DNA of 64,000 bases from Rhodovulum sp. Lineage in GTDB: Bacteria > Pseudomonadota > Alphaproteobacteria > Rhodobacterales > Rhodobacteraceae. Both the position numbers and the translations under genes were made by a program. Shown here piece after piece: positions 47,154 to 56,337 of the stretch (position 1 is its first letter; every line of letters begins with the position of its first letter). The stretch is taken from contig PALT01000033.1 in the NCBI GenBank assembly GCA_002706605.1, forward strand, positions 405,674-469,673, read 5' to 3'. The notes below the pieces were generated by a model that ran no database searches, was not told where the DNA came from, and saw nothing but the letters and a program-made list of their open reading frames with translations.

Positions 47154-48752
47154 TTAGCCGATTGCGGCGGCTTTGACGTCTTCGTCGATGAACGGCACGT
47201 ATTGCGCAAAGTTATCGGCGAACATCTCGACCAGTTTCTTGGCCTGAACGTCATAGGCGGCCTGATCGTCCCAGGTGCGGCGCGGGTCCAGCAGAACCTC
47301 GGCAACGCCCGCGACCTGAACCGGTACGTCAAAGCCAAAGTTCGGATCCTTGCGGAAGGTCGCGCTGTTCAGCGAACCGTCCAGAGCCGCGTGCAGCAGA
47401 GCGCGGGTTGCCTTGATCGGCATACGCGAGCCGGTGCCATATGCGCCACCGGTCCAACCGGTGTTCACCAGCCAGCAGGTCGCACCGTGCTTGGCGATCT
47501 TTTCGCGCAGCAGGTTGCCATAGGCCTCGGGGCGACGCGGCATGAACGGTGCGCCAAAGCAGGTGCTGAAGGTGGGCTCGGGCTCGGTCACGCCTTTTTC
47601 GGTGCCGGCGACCTTGGAGGTAAAGCCCGACAGGAAGTGATACATCGCCTGCGCCGGCGTCAGACGCGCGATCGGAGGCAGAACACCGAACGCGTCACAG
47701 GTCAGCATGATGATGTTTTTCGGGTGACCACCCAGCGAAGTTTCCGACGCGTTGGAGATATAGTCCAGCGGGTAGGCGCAACGCATGTTGGCGGTCAGGC
47801 TGTCGTCCTCGAAATCCAGTTCTTTGGTTTCGGGGTCGAACACCATGTTCTCGATGACGGTGCCGAATTTCTGCGTGGTGGCATAGATTTCCGGTTCAGC
47901 CTCGGCGGACAGGTTGATGGTTTTCGCATAGCAGCCACCTTCGAAGTTGAAGGTGCCACGATCCGACCAGCCGTGCTCGTCATCACCGATCAGAACGCGC
48001 TCGGGATCGGCGGACAGGGTGGTTTTACCGGTGCCCGACAGGCCAAAGAACACGGCCGTGTCCACGGGATTGCCGATTGCGTGGTTGGCCGAGCAGTGCA
48101 TCGCCATCACGCCTTTGCCCGGCAGGATGTAGTTCAGCAGGGTAAAGACCGATTTCTTGTTTTCACCTGCGTATTCGGTGCCGCCGATCAGGATGACCTT
48201 CTTGTCAAAGTTCAGCGCGATCACCGTGCCCGAACGACAGCCGTGTTTTTCAGGGTCGGCCTTGAAGCTGGGGCAGTTGATGATGGTGAACTCGGGGGTG
48301 AAGGTGTCCAGCTCTTCGCGCGAAGGACGGCGCAGCAGGTGGCGGATGAACAGGCCGTGCCATGCCAGTTCGGTCACCATACGCACGTCCAGACGGTGTT
48401 CGGGGTCAGCGCCGCCAAACAGGTCCTGAACGAAATAATCACGGCCCTTCATGTGCTCCAGCATGTCGTCATACAGCTGGTCAAACGCGGCGGGCTCCAT
48501 CGGTTTGTTGTTTTCCCACCAGATGCTGTCTTCGACAGAGGGGGTGCGAACAACAAATTTGTCCTTGGGCGAACGACCGGTGTGCTCACCGGTGGAAACG
48601 AGGAACGTGCCCCCCTGACCCAAAGTGCCTTCTTCGCGTTTCAGGGCCGCCTCAACCAAGGCGGGCTCCATGAGGTTATAATAGACCTGGCCCAGCCCTG
48701 CGATTCCCTGATCTTCCAAGCGCTGCGAGGGGTTTACCCGTCCAGTTGTCAT
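47154..48752 (-). CDS. pckA: Phosphoenolpyruvate carboxykinase (ATP)
   Basis: 532 residues. The kinase-1a P-loop GLSGTGKTT is at 237-245; the substrate site begins with [17 protein letters not shown] (53-69) and [15 protein letters not shown] is the C-terminal signature. It converts oxaloacetate to PEP, the entry to gluconeogenesis. AGGAG lies 8 bases before the ATG. It is head to head with chvI, and the ChvGI system is known to influence pckA-type genes in related bacteria. Confidence 0.97.
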   Translation of the reverse strand: MTTGRVNPSQRLEDQGIAGLGQVYYNLMEPALVEAALKREEGTLGQGGTFLVSTGEHTGRSPKDKFVVRTPSVEDSIWWENNKPMEPAAFDQLYDDMLEHMKGRDYFVQDLFGGADPEHRLDVRMVTELAWHGLFIRHLLRRPSREELDTFTPEFTIINCPSFKADPEKHGCRSGTVIALNFDKKVILIGGTEYAGENKKSVFTLLNYILPGKGVMAMHCSANHAIGNPVDTAVFFGLSGTGKTTLSADPERVLIGDDEHGWSDRGTFNFEGGCYAKTINLSAEAEPEIYATTQKFGTVIENMVFDPETKELDFEDDSLTANMRCAYPLDYISNASETSLGGHPKNIIMLTCDAFGVLPPIARLTPAQAMYHFLSGFTSKVAGTEKGVTEPEPTFSTCFGAPFMPRRPEAYGNLLREKIAKHGATCWLVNTGWTGGAYGTGSRMPIKATRALLHAALDGSLNSATFRKDPNFGFDVPVQVAGVAEVLLDPRRTWDDQAAYDVQAKKLVEMFADNFAQYVPFIDEDVKAAAIG

Positions 48753-48896
48753 ATTGTTTGCTCCTGTCGCCGTCCGCCTTATGCGGCCGATTATGGATTT
48801 AGGCTAGCGGCACCTCTAACGCCGCTACCCGCCGGAGGGCGGGTGCTGCCTATTATCACGCGGACCGAAAGAAGAAATAGGACCCTAGCAGTACGT

Positions 48897-48925
48897 TTGC
48901 GCTAACCTGCCGTGGTTTAGCGCAA
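48897..48925. promoter_or_regulatory. Inverted repeat TTGCGCTAA-N11-TTAGCGCAA
   Basis: Perfect 9-bp arms (48897-48905 and 48917-48925), 20 bases centre to centre, about 145 bases from pckA and 164 from chvI. The same 9-mer occurs upstream of etfB at 58156-58164. Each arm is built round GCGC, as in LacI-family operators. Confidence 0.5.
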
Positions 48926-49016
48926 CCGGAGTCCGCCACAGGATCGAATTTGTGACCTGGTAACCAAAATTCGACGGAATTGCCGTCAGATGCGACAGGT
49001 GATTCGCAGTTATCGG

Positions 49017-49045
49017 TTGATTCGTTTGGTGAAAGTCGGGACAAT
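49017..49045 (+). promoter_or_regulatory. chvI promoter
   Basis: TTGATT (49017-49022), 17 bases, GACAAT (49040-49045); the predicted transcript starts near 49052, 37 bases before the chvI ATG. The inverted repeat GACGG-N5-CCGTC ends 30 bases upstream of the -35. Confidence 0.5.
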
Positions 49046-49088
49046 GAGGCAAAAATTGGGCATTGAGCAGTATAAAGGGATTTCTCCC

Positions 49089-49790
49089 ATGTCACGGATC
49101 GCACTTGTCGATGACGATCGGAATATTTTGACCTCGGTCTCTATGACGCTTGAGGCAGAGGGCTTCGAAGTCGAAACATATAATGACGGCCAATCCGCGC
49201 TGGACGCGTTTAACAAGCGCCTGCCGGACATGGCCGTTCTGGACATCAAGATGCCGCGCATGGACGGCATGGATCTGTTGCAGCGGTTGCGCCAGAAAAC
49301 CTCGATGCCAGTGATTTTCCTGACCTCCAAGGATGACGAGATTGATGAGGTTCTGGGCCTGCGTATGGGCGCGGATGACTACGTCAAAAAACCGTTTTCC
49401 CAACGTCTGCTGGTTGAACGCATCCGCGCGCTGTTGCGCCGCCAAGAGGTGATCTCGGGCGACGTGGGACCCGTTACCGAAGAGACCAAGGTCCTCGAAC
49501 GTGGTGATCTTGTCATGGACCCCCTGCGCCACAGCGTGACGTGGAAGGGCAAGGACGTGTCCCTGACCGTGACCGAATTCCTTTTGCTACAGGCACTTGC
49601 CCAACGTCCCGGCTTTGTCAAAAGCCGCGATCAGTTGATGGATGTCGCCTATGACGATCAGGTCTATGTCGACGACCGCACCATCGACAGTCACATCAAA
49701 CGTCTGCGCAAAAAGATGCGTCAGGCCGACGGTGAGTTTTCGGCGATCGAGACCCTCTATGGGATCGGCTATCGCTATAACGAAGAATAA
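49089..49790 (+). CDS. chvI: Response regulator ChvI
   Basis: 233 residues from the ATG at 49089. Receiver domain with the acidic pocket Asp8-Asp9-Asp10 and phosphoacceptor Asp52 ([13 protein letters not shown]), then an OmpR-type winged helix ([22 protein letters not shown] and the final TLYGIGYRY). [23 protein letters not shown] is very typical of ChvI. With ChvG it responds to acid and envelope stress and adjusts carbon metabolism. Confidence 0.95.
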   Translation: MSRIALVDDDRNILTSVSMTLEAEGFEVETYNDGQSALDAFNKRLPDMAVLDIKMPRMDGMDLLQRLRQKTSMPVIFLTSKDDEIDEVLGLRMGADDYVKKPFSQRLLVERIRALLRRQEVISGDVGPVTEETKVLERGDLVMDPLRHSVTWKGKDVSLTVTEFLLLQALAQRPGFVKSRDQLMDVAYDDQVYVDDRTIDSHIKRLRKKMRQADGEFSAIETLYGIGYRYNEE

Positions 49791-49825
49791 GCCGCGACGC
49801 GTTGGGCTCGAAGCAGGATAAACAT

Positions 49826-51520
49826 ATGCGGGACACCGGACAGGAACGTGGTGGCGTTGTGGTATTGGGGGACGACTGGGTCGTCCCCGCACAGGCCGAC
49901 CGCGCGTTGCTTGATCAACGCAAGAAACGGGGCTGGATTTCCCTGAACCGCTCGCCGTTGGCCCGCAAAATCATCACCTTCAATCTGGTTGGGCTTTTTG
50001 TTCTGCTGGCCGGGGTTTTGTACCTTGATCCGGGGCGAGACAGCATGCTGCGCCAACGCGCATCCGCGTTCGTCAGTCAGGCCGAATTGATCGCCGATGT
50101 GTTTGAGGCCCGCCTATCCGCGACGGGCGCGCCCACCCTGTCCGCCGATCAGGCCGAAGACGCCAGCCAGACGATGAGCGGTCTGGATTTGCCCCAAGGT
50201 TTGCAGGTGGTTCTGTTCTCGGCGAACGGTGATCTGGTCGCCACGTCCGAAGGTCTGGTTCCGCGCGTGATCCTGCCCGAAAACGGGGCGGAACGTTCGA
50301 CGATCATCACCGATTTCTTGAACACCGTGGTTGAGGGCGTCCTGAGCACAAGCGCGCGCCGCCAAACGGACGGCAACACCGCCGGAACTGTGGCGAACGT
50401 CAAGGAACTGGCCAACGTCGTTGCGCGTGAGGGGACGATCCTGCGCTCGGGCGCGGATGGCAACGGCAAGAACGTCTTTACGGTCGTCACACCGGTTGAG
50501 GTGAACGGGACCTTTGCCGGTGCGGTCGGTTTGATTTCGGCCTCCGGCGAGGTTGATGAGATCATTCGCGCCGAACGCGAACAGGTTTATCAGATGTTCG
50601 TGGTCGCCATTCTGGTGTCGGTGGGCCTATCCTTGGTTCTGGCCAGCACGATTGCGAACCCGCTGTCCGATCTGGCCACCGCCGCCGAGGTGGGGCGCGA
50701 AAAGAACGCGCGCAAACTCAGCCCCAGCCGTGTTCGCATTCCCGATCTATCGGGCCGCCCGGATGAGATTGGTCGCCTGTCCGGTGCCCTGCGCGGGATG
50801 GTGACGGCGCTCTACGACCGGATCGATGCGAACGAACAATTCGCCGCCGATGTCGCGCATGAAATCAAGAACCCGCTGGCGTCGCTGCGCTCGGCCGTCG
50901 GGACGCTGCATCTGGCGAAAACCGATGAACAGCGCAAGAAACTGCTGGATGTGATCGAACATGACGTGCGCCGTCTGGACCGTCTTGTCAGCGACATCTC
51001 GAATGCCTCGCGTTTGGACAGCGAACTGGTCAAGGAAGAAGAAGAGTCCTTTGATCTGATCAAGCTGGTGTCGAACCTGTCGGAGTATTTGGGCAATGAG
51101 GCGCGCTCAAAAGGGGTCGATTTCATCTCGGACCTGCCCGCCGATCCCATCCAAATCCACGGGCTTGAGGCGCGTTTGGCACAGGTGTTCGTGAACCTGA
51201 TCACCAATGCCGTGTCGTTCTGTGAGGATGGCGATGCGGTGCGTATTTGGGCGCGGCGCCGCGATAACCGCGTTCTGGTCGTGGTCGAAGACACCGGTCC
51301 TGGCATTCCCGAACAGGCGCTGAACAAAATTTTCAACCGCTTCTATTCCGAACGTCCCGTGGGGCAGTTCGGCAATCACTCGGGCCTTGGTCTGGCGATC
51401 TCGAAACAGATCGTTGAGGCGCATGGCGGCGTGATCTGGGCCGAAAACATCCGTCCCACCGACGCCGATGTGACGTCCGATCCGCTGGGCGCGCGGTTTG
51501 TCGTCGGTCTGCCGATCTAA
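49826..51520 (+). CDS. chvG: Sensor histidine kinase ChvG
   Basis: 564 residues from the ATG at 49826 (AGGAT upstream). Two membrane segments (about 55-72, and about 255-275) bound a periplasmic sensor domain; a HAMP segment follows. The phosphorylated His is residue 345 in DVAHEIKNPLAS; the N box (NLITNAVSF), G1 (DTGPGIP) and G2 (GLGLAIS) are intact. It phosphorylates ChvI. In related species a periplasmic repressor, ExoR, gates it; exoR is not in the window. Confidence 0.95.
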   Translation: MRDTGQERGGVVVLGDDWVVPAQADRALLDQRKKRGWISLNRSPLARKIITFNLVGLFVLLAGVLYLDPGRDSMLRQRASAFVSQAELIADVFEARLSATGAPTLSADQAEDASQTMSGLDLPQGLQVVLFSANGDLVATSEGLVPRVILPENGAERSTIITDFLNTVVEGVLSTSARRQTDGNTAGTVANVKELANVVAREGTILRSGADGNGKNVFTVVTPVEVNGTFAGAVGLISASGEVDEIIRAEREQVYQMFVVAILVSVGLSLVLASTIANPLSDLATAAEVGREKNARKLSPSRVRIPDLSGRPDEIGRLSGALRGMVTALYDRIDANEQFAADVAHEIKNPLASLRSAVGTLHLAKTDEQRKKLLDVIEHDVRRLDRLVSDISNASRLDSELVKEEEESFDLIKLVSNLSEYLGNEARSKGVDFISDLPADPIQIHGLEARLAQVFVNLITNAVSFCEDGDAVRIWARRRDNRVLVVVEDTGPGIPEQALNKIFNRFYSERPVGQFGNHSGLGLAISKQIVEAHGGVIWAENIRPTDADVTSDPLGARFVVGLPI

Positions 51521-51535
51521 GCGCGGGACGGGGCG

Positions 51536-51970
51536 ATGCCGGACACCATGGCCCCGAGTGAGACGATCCATGCAAGCTGTGTCGCGGTCGATGGCCGTGG
51601 CGTTCTGATCCTCGGGGGTGCGGGGGCGGGAAAGTCCTCGCTTGCGCTGCAACTGATGGCCTATGGCGCGGTTTTGGTCGCCGATGATCGCATCACCCTA
51701 ACCGCGCGCGACGGCACACTGTGGGCCACCTGTCCCCCAACGATCCGTGGCGTGATTGAGGCACGCGGCGTGGGCCTGTTGCATGCGACGACGTTGCCCA
51801 AAGTCGCGGTTGATCTGGTCGTCGATCTGAACCAACCTGAGGTCGAGCGTTTGCCCGATCCCTGTGAGACGACGATCTTGGATATTTCCGTACCTCTTCA
51901 GCGTCATGCCGACACGCCCGCCTTTGCCGCGGCGATTTTGCAGCGCGTCAAACAGGGGCGCTTTGCATGA
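51536..51970 (+). CDS. hprK: HPr kinase/phosphorylase, short alphaproteobacterial form
   Basis: 144 residues, under half the length of the Gram-positive enzyme (about 310): only the C-terminal catalytic domain is present. The P-loop GGAGAGKSS is at 27-35 and the DDRITL and [12 protein letters not shown] blocks (about 49-80) match the HprK signature. It phosphorylates Ser46 of HPr; that Ser is present in the HPr encoded here. An alternative ATG is 12 bases downstream. It overlaps rapZ. Confidence 0.93.
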   Translation: MPDTMAPSETIHASCVAVDGRGVLILGGAGAGKSSLALQLMAYGAVLVADDRITLTARDGTLWATCPPTIRGVIEARGVGLLHATTLPKVAVDLVVDLNQPEVERLPDPCETTILDISVPLQRHADTPAFAAAILQRVKQGRFA

Positions 51971-52875
51971 ATGTACCGACCGCGCCATATCGTCTTGTCC
52001 TTGTAACGGGTCCTTCGGGCGCGGGGCGCTCAACCGCCCTGCACACGTTTGAGGATCTGGGATACGAGACGATCGACAACCTGCCGTTCTCTCTGGTCCC
52101 ACGCTTGTTTGCCGAAGGGATCAGTGGCCCGCCCATGGCGCTTGGCCTCGATACCCGAAACCGCGAATTTAGCGCGGTGGCGATGTTTGATCTGATCGCG
52201 CAGCTGCGGGCGCGGGCCGATCTGGCGGTTGAGGTTCTGTATCTGGATTGTGCCAGCGACGTTCTGGTGCGCCGGTATTCCGAAACCCGACGCCGTCATC
52301 CGCTTGCACCGGCCGAAAGCCCGTCGGACGGCATCGCGCGCGAACTGGACATCCTTGGTACGGTGAAGCCACTGGCCGATTGCCTGATCGATACCAGCGA
52401 CCTGACCATTCACGACCTCAAGGCCGAGGTGAAACGCCTCTATTCCCGTGAAGAGGGACCACAGCTGGCCGTGTCGGTGCATTCCTTTTCCTACAAACGC
52501 GGTGTGCCGCGTGGGGCGGATATGGTGTTTGACTGCCGGTTTCTGCGAAACCCCTATTGGCAGCCCGATTTGCGCCGCCTGAACGGGCAGGACGCGCGCG
52601 TAGCCACCTATGTGGGCGAGGACCCGCGATTCGATCCGTTCTTTGATAAAGTTCTGGATTTGACGCTGTTGCTGTTACCTGCCTACCTTGATGAGGGTAA
52701 ATCGCACCTTTCAATCGCCTTTGGGTGCACTGGCGGGCAACACCGTTCCGTCACTGTTGCGGAAAAACTGTGTGTTGCGCTTGCAGATGCCGGTTGGCGG
52801 GTGTCTAAAAGGCATCGGGAATTAGAACGGCAGGCGTCGCAGAGCGGGGCCAACCAAATGGGGAAAACTGCGTGA
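51967..52875 (+). CDS. rapZ: RapZ/YvcJ family nucleotide-binding protein
   Basis: 302 residues. The N-terminal P-loop reads GPSGAGRST (15-23): Arg21 stands at the usual Walker A Lys. Typical RapZ blocks follow: [30 protein letters not shown] [35 protein letters not shown] and the C-terminal [10 protein letters not shown]. In E. coli RapZ steers decay of GlmZ; in other bacteria the role is unclear. Position between hprK and the PTS genes is conserved. Confidence 0.95.
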   Translation: MNVPTAPYRLVLVTGPSGAGRSTALHTFEDLGYETIDNLPFSLVPRLFAEGISGPPMALGLDTRNREFSAVAMFDLIAQLRARADLAVEVLYLDCASDVLVRRYSETRRRHPLAPAESPSDGIARELDILGTVKPLADCLIDTSDLTIHDLKAEVKRLYSREEGPQLAVSVHSFSYKRGVPRGADMVFDCRFLRNPYWQPDLRRLNGQDARVATYVGEDPRFDPFFDKVLDLTLLLLPAYLDEGKSHLSIAFGCTGGQHRSVTVAEKLCVALADAGWRVSKRHRELERQASQSGANQMGKTA

Positions 52876-53264
52876 TCGGCATTGTGATCGTAGCGCATGG
52901 CGGTCTCGCCAGAGAATACCTGTCCGCGGTGGAACACGTTGTGGGCCGCCAGACGGGTATTCGTGCCATCACTATAGAGGCCGATCATGACAGGTCGGTG
53001 AAACAGACCGAAATCGCGCAGGCCGCCGATGACGTAGATCAGGGCGACGGCGTGGTCGTTGTGACCGATATGTTCGGCGGCTCGCCCTCGAACCTGTCGC
53101 TGCGGGCCTGTGATCAGGACAATCGCAAAATCCTGTACGGCGCGAATTTGCCCATGCTGATCAAGCTGGCCAAATCGCGCGGCCTGAGCGTCGATGACGC
53201 GGTTCAACAGGCGCTGGTTGCGGGGCGCAAATACATCAACAGTTTCGACGGGCATCCGGGTTAA
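52872..53264 (+). CDS. PTS mannose-family EIIA component (stand-alone)
   Basis: 130 residues from a GTG overlapping the rapZ stop. His9 in [11 protein letters not shown] is the phosphorylation site, and [18 protein letters not shown] is the family motif. There is no fused EIIB and no EIIC/EIID permease nearby, so the protein is probably regulatory rather than a sugar importer. It directly precedes HPr. Confidence 0.93.
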   Translation: MIGIVIVAHGGLAREYLSAVEHVVGRQTGIRAITIEADHDRSVKQTEIAQAADDVDQGDGVVVVTDMFGGSPSNLSLRACDQDNRKILYGANLPMLIKLAKSRGLSVDDAVQQALVAGRKYINSFDGHPG

Positions 53265-53268
53265 GCAC

Positions 53269-53538
53269 ATGGCAGACATGGTTTTGGACATCATCAACGA
53301 AAAGGGTCTGCACGCGCGGGCCTCGGCCAAATTCGTGGAAACGGTCGAATCGTTTGATGCCCGCGCCGAGGTCTCCCGTGACGGGATGAGTGCGTCGGGT
53401 GATTCAATCATGGGTTTATTGATGCTTGCCGCATCGAAAGGCACCCAGATTGAGGTCACGACCTCGGGAAATGATGCGGATCAGTTAGCAAATGCCCTGC
53501 GGGCGCTTGTCGCCGACCGATTTGGCGAAGAATATTGA
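53269..53538 (+). CDS. Phosphocarrier protein HPr
   Basis: 89 residues from the ATG at 53269. His15 (KGLHARASAKF) accepts phosphate from enzyme I and Ser46 (GDSIMGLLML) is the HprK target. Enzyme I (PtsP) is not in the window. With HprK, EIIA and no permease, this is the regulatory PTS typical of alphaproteobacteria. Confidence 0.95.
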   Translation: MADMVLDIINEKGLHARASAKFVETVESFDARAEVSRDGMSASGDSIMGLLMLAASKGTQIEVTTSGNDADQLANALRALVADRFGEEY

Positions 53539-53556
53539 TCCGATCACTCGGACCGG

Positions 53557-54426
53557 ATGAGAGACGTTTTGGCCAAGACTGCGGAGAATGCCCCGATCGA
53601 CCAGACTGAGGTCGAACCCTATGACAAGCGTCGCCTGTCCTATGCCAACACGTTTGAGAACCCGGTTCAGGCGACCATCATCCGTACCATGGAATGGCTG
53701 ACCGGCAAGATCACTTTGCTGCGTCTGATCCGCGAATATGAGCGGGGTGAGCGGACACTGGGACAGGCGTTCTGGGGCCGTGCGCTTGAGTTGCTGGACA
53801 TCCCTCTGACCACGCCGCCGGAACAGATCGCGCAAATTCCGAAAACCGGCCCTGTTGTGATCGTGGCGAACCATCCGCACGGCTTGGTCGATGGCATGGT
53901 TCTGGCGGAACTCGTGGGGCGGGTCCGCACGGATTACAAAATCCTGACCCGCGCGATCCTGACCGGCGCGGATGAGGTTGACCCGTTCGTCATTCCCGTC
54001 CCCTTTCCGCATGAGGCGGACGCGCGCGAACGGAACCTAGAGATGCGCAAACGCGCGATGTCGCACCTAAAGGGCGGCGGTGTCGTGGTGATCTTCCCCT
54101 CGGGGGCGGTCGCCAATAGCGAGACATTCTTCGGCCCCGCCGAAGAGGCCGAATGGAACCCGTTCACCGCCAAGATGATCCAACGTTCGGGCGCCGTGGT
54201 GGTGCCGGTCCGCTTCCCCGGTCAGAATTCCCGCGCGTATTTGATCGCGAACAAGCTGTCGGCGACCTTGCGTCAGGGGCTGTTGATCCATGAGGTCGTG
54301 CATGCCCGCCATAAACCACAGGCCCCGATCGTCGGCCCCGTCATCGGGCGCGACGAGATCGAAAGCTGGTCCACGAATTCACGCGGATTCATGGCGTGGC
54401 TGCGGGAAAAGACCCTGTCGCTTTAG
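53557..54426 (+). CDS. Lysophospholipid acyltransferase family protein (PlsC-like)
   Basis: 289 residues. The acyltransferase motif reads ANHPHGLVDG (104-113), an H-x5-D version of the usual H-x4-D box, and the second block is VVVIFPSGAVANSETFFGP. It probably acylates a lysophospholipid or similar acceptor at the inner membrane; exact acceptor unknown. It follows HPr by 18 bases, and its stop codon overlaps the stop of the convergent hbd gene. Confidence 0.85.
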   Translation: MRDVLAKTAENAPIDQTEVEPYDKRRLSYANTFENPVQATIIRTMEWLTGKITLLRLIREYERGERTLGQAFWGRALELLDIPLTTPPEQIAQIPKTGPVVIVANHPHGLVDGMVLAELVGRVRTDYKILTRAILTGADEVDPFVIPVPFPHEADARERNLEMRKRAMSHLKGGGVVVIFPSGAVANSETFFGPAEEAEWNPFTAKMIQRSGAVVVPVRFPGQNSRAYLIANKLSATLRQGLLIHEVVHARHKPQAPIVGPVIGRDEIESWSTNSRGFMAWLREKTLSL

Positions 54427-55298
54427 CGGGTCGGGACCGGCGTTTCGCCGCGATAATCATAGAAGCCCCGCTGGGTCTTGCGGCCCAGCCAACCAGCCTC
54501 AACATACTTGGTCAGCAAGGGGCAGGGACGGTATTTTGTATCCGCCAGACCGTCGTGCAGCACGTTCATGATCGCCAGACAGGTGTCCAGCCCGATAAAA
54601 TCGGCAAGCTCTAGAGGACCCATCGGATGGTTCGCCCCAAGGCGCATGGACCGGTCGATGCTTTCGACATTCCCGACGCCCTCATACAGGGTGTACACCG
54701 CCTCGTTGATCATCGGCATCAGGATCCGGTTCACGATAAAGGCGGGAAAGTCCTCGGCGCTGGCCGCGGTTTTGCCGAGGTTCGCCACCACCTTGTGACA
54801 GGCGGCAAAGGTTTCCTCATCCGTCGCGATCCCGCGGATCAGTTCGACCAGTTGCATCACCGGCACAGGGTTCATGAAATGAAAGCCCATGAATTTCTCG
54901 GGCCGGTCGGTACGGCTGGCCAGACGGGTGATGGAAATCGACGACGTGTTCGAGGTCAGGATCGTCGTCGGTTTCAGATGCGGCAGCAGGTCCTCAAAGA
55001 TCGCGGCCTTGACGGTTTCACGCTCGGTCGCGGCCTCAATGATCAGGTCGGTCTGACCCAACTCGGGCAGTTGCAGGGTCGTCTTGATGCGGGCAAGGGC
55101 GTCCGCCTTGGCCTCGGCTGTGATCTTGTTACGCGAGACTTGGCGATCAAGGTTCTTGCCGATCAGGGCCACCGCGTTGTTCAGACTGTCCTGCGAGATA
55201 TCGTTCAACATGACGTCATATCCGGCCAAGGCCATCACATGGGCGATGCCGTTCCCCATCTGACCCGCACCGATCACACCGATTGATTTGATATCCAT
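54423..55298 (-). CDS. 3-hydroxybutyryl-CoA dehydrogenase
   Basis: 291 residues. N-terminal NAD site GVIGAGQMGNGIAHVMALAGYDV (7-29); catalytic His region GFHFMNPVPVMQLVELI and the C-terminal NHPMGPLELADFIGLDTCL. It interconverts acetoacetyl-CoA and 3-hydroxybutyryl-CoA, feeding PHB turnover and, through crotonyl-CoA, the ethylmalonyl-CoA pathway. A palindrome lies 73-93 bases upstream. Confidence 0.94.
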   Translation of the reverse strand: MDIKSIGVIGAGQMGNGIAHVMALAGYDVMLNDISQDSLNNAVALIGKNLDRQVSRNKITAEAKADALARIKTTLQLPELGQTDLIIEAATERETVKAAIFEDLLPHLKPTTILTSNTSSISITRLASRTDRPEKFMGFHFMNPVPVMQLVELIRGIATDEETFAACHKVVANLGKTAASAEDFPAFIVNRILMPMINEAVYTLYEGVGNVESIDRSMRLGANHPMGPLELADFIGLDTCLAIMNVLHDGLADTKYRPCPLLTKYVEAGWLGRKTQRGFYDYRGETPVPTR

Positions 55299-55370
55299 GG
55301 TTCTTCCTTACCCTCGTGTGGGGTGACCTTAGGTCCGATGCCGACTTTGGTGCAAGATAGAACCCTACGA

Positions 55371-55391
55371 CGCAATTTCATAAAAATTGCG
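55371..55391. promoter_or_regulatory. Perfect palindrome CGCAATTT-N5-AAATTGCG
   Basis: An 8-bp perfect inverted repeat midway between the divergent hbd (73 bases to its start) and DUF6473 gene (71 bases). It has no T-run, so it looks like an operator, of a size usual for TetR-family dimers. Regulator unknown. Confidence 0.5.
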
Positions 55392-55461
55392 GTTTAGCAT
55401 TTTGATAAGGCTCTCCGCCCCACTCTGGCCTTGGGTGAATCGAAATAGAGTGGGTGAGACC

Positions 55462-56277
55462 ATGTTTCAGAGAACAGGTGCGGGTGCACTTGATTACTTT
55501 CCATGTCGGTATGGCGCGTCGAAACTGCTGTTACGGGGACCAAAACGACGGCCAGCGAAACAATATTGCGCCGTGATCGGCGGCACGGAAACATACGGCA
55601 AGTTCGTCGAAATTCCCTATCCAAAGCGTCTGGAAGAGCGAATCGCGCAACAGGTGATCAACCTTGGCTGTCCGGGGGCGGGGATTGATGCATTTTTGCA
55701 TGACCCGACGCTTCTTGATCTGTGCCAAAAGGCCGAAGTCGTGATCGTCCAAACGATGGGGGCCCAGAATATGAGCAACCGATTCTACTCGGTGCATCCG
55801 CGCCGAAATGACCGGTTCATCCGCGCCTCGGCCACGATGAAGGCGGTGTTTCACGACGTTGATTTTACCGAGTTCAGCTTTACCCGCCATATGCTCAGCC
55901 GTCTGCGCGTCTTGGCGCCGGATCGCTATCAGATGGTCGAGGATGAGTTGAAAACCGCATGGGTCGCGCGGATGAAACTGTTGGCCAATCAACTGCCCGA
56001 GCACAGCATCCTGTTGCACCTGCGGGGCGGGATGGATGCGGCGGGATTGGGACAGGAGCCCCTCTTTATCAGCGCAGAGATGATTGAACAGGTCGCGGGC
56101 AGTTTCGGCAATGTTGTGACGGTCGAGCCTAGCGAGGCCGCCCTCCAGGTCGGGACGCGCGGCATGATCTTTGACCCGATGGAGGCCCCCGCCGCCTCAG
56201 GCCTACCCGGTGTTGCGGTGCACGATGAGGTGGCCGATGCCCTTATGCCGCTTGTATCCGTGCAATGGGCGGCGTGA
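55462..56277 (+). CDS. DUF6473 family protein
   Basis: 271 residues from the ATG at 55462 (MFQRTGAGALDYFPCRYG). The conserved-looking parts are YCAVIGGTETYGKFVEIPYP, NLGCPGAGIDAF and VIVQTMGAQNMSNRFYSVHPRRNDRF. I recall this as DUF6473, found in Rhodobacteraceae and possibly related to polysaccharide-modifying GDSL/SGNH-like proteins, which is uncertain. No signal peptide or membrane segment. Confidence 0.8.
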   Translation: MFQRTGAGALDYFPCRYGASKLLLRGPKRRPAKQYCAVIGGTETYGKFVEIPYPKRLEERIAQQVINLGCPGAGIDAFLHDPTLLDLCQKAEVVIVQTMGAQNMSNRFYSVHPRRNDRFIRASATMKAVFHDVDFTEFSFTRHMLSRLRVLAPDRYQMVEDELKTAWVARMKLLANQLPEHSILLHLRGGMDAAGLGQEPLFISAEMIEQVAGSFGNVVTVEPSEAALQVGTRGMIFDPMEAPAASGLPGVAVHDEVADALMPLVSVQWAA

Positions 56278-56285
56278 TCCAAACG

Positions 56286-56315
56286 AAAAAGGCCCGCCAA
56301 ACCGGCGGGCCTTTT
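56286..56315. terminator. Bidirectional terminator between the DUF6473 gene and etfA
   Basis: An 8-bp perfect stem GGCCCGCC / GGCGGGCC with a 5-base loop, AAAAA before and TTTT after, separates convergent genes. Confidence 0.9.
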
Positions 56316-56337
56316 CTATTGTTATCGCAGCGGCGAA

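Larger units (their letters stand above)
48753..49088. promoter_or_regulatory. pckA-chvI divergent intergenic region (336 bases, no gene)
   Basis: The largest gap in the window. It holds a hairpin ACCCGCC-GGAG-GGCGGGT (48827-48844, no T-run), a perfect 9-bp inverted repeat TTGCGCTAA-N11-TTAGCGCAA (48897-48925), a 5-bp repeat GACGG-N5-CCGTC (48973-48987) and a likely chvI promoter. I see no credible open reading frame or structured RNA. Confidence 0.6.

Noticed and set aside
47202..48905. A 567-codon open frame antisense to pckA
   Set aside because: It is a shadow of a strongly biased GC-rich gene. The opposite strand encodes complete PEP carboxykinase with all motifs, and the antisense product is low-complexity with no recognisable fold.
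48856..49104. An 82-codon minus-strand frame in the pckA-chvI gap
   Set aside because: It overlaps the chvI start and the inverted repeats, has no ribosome binding site, and its product resembles nothing.
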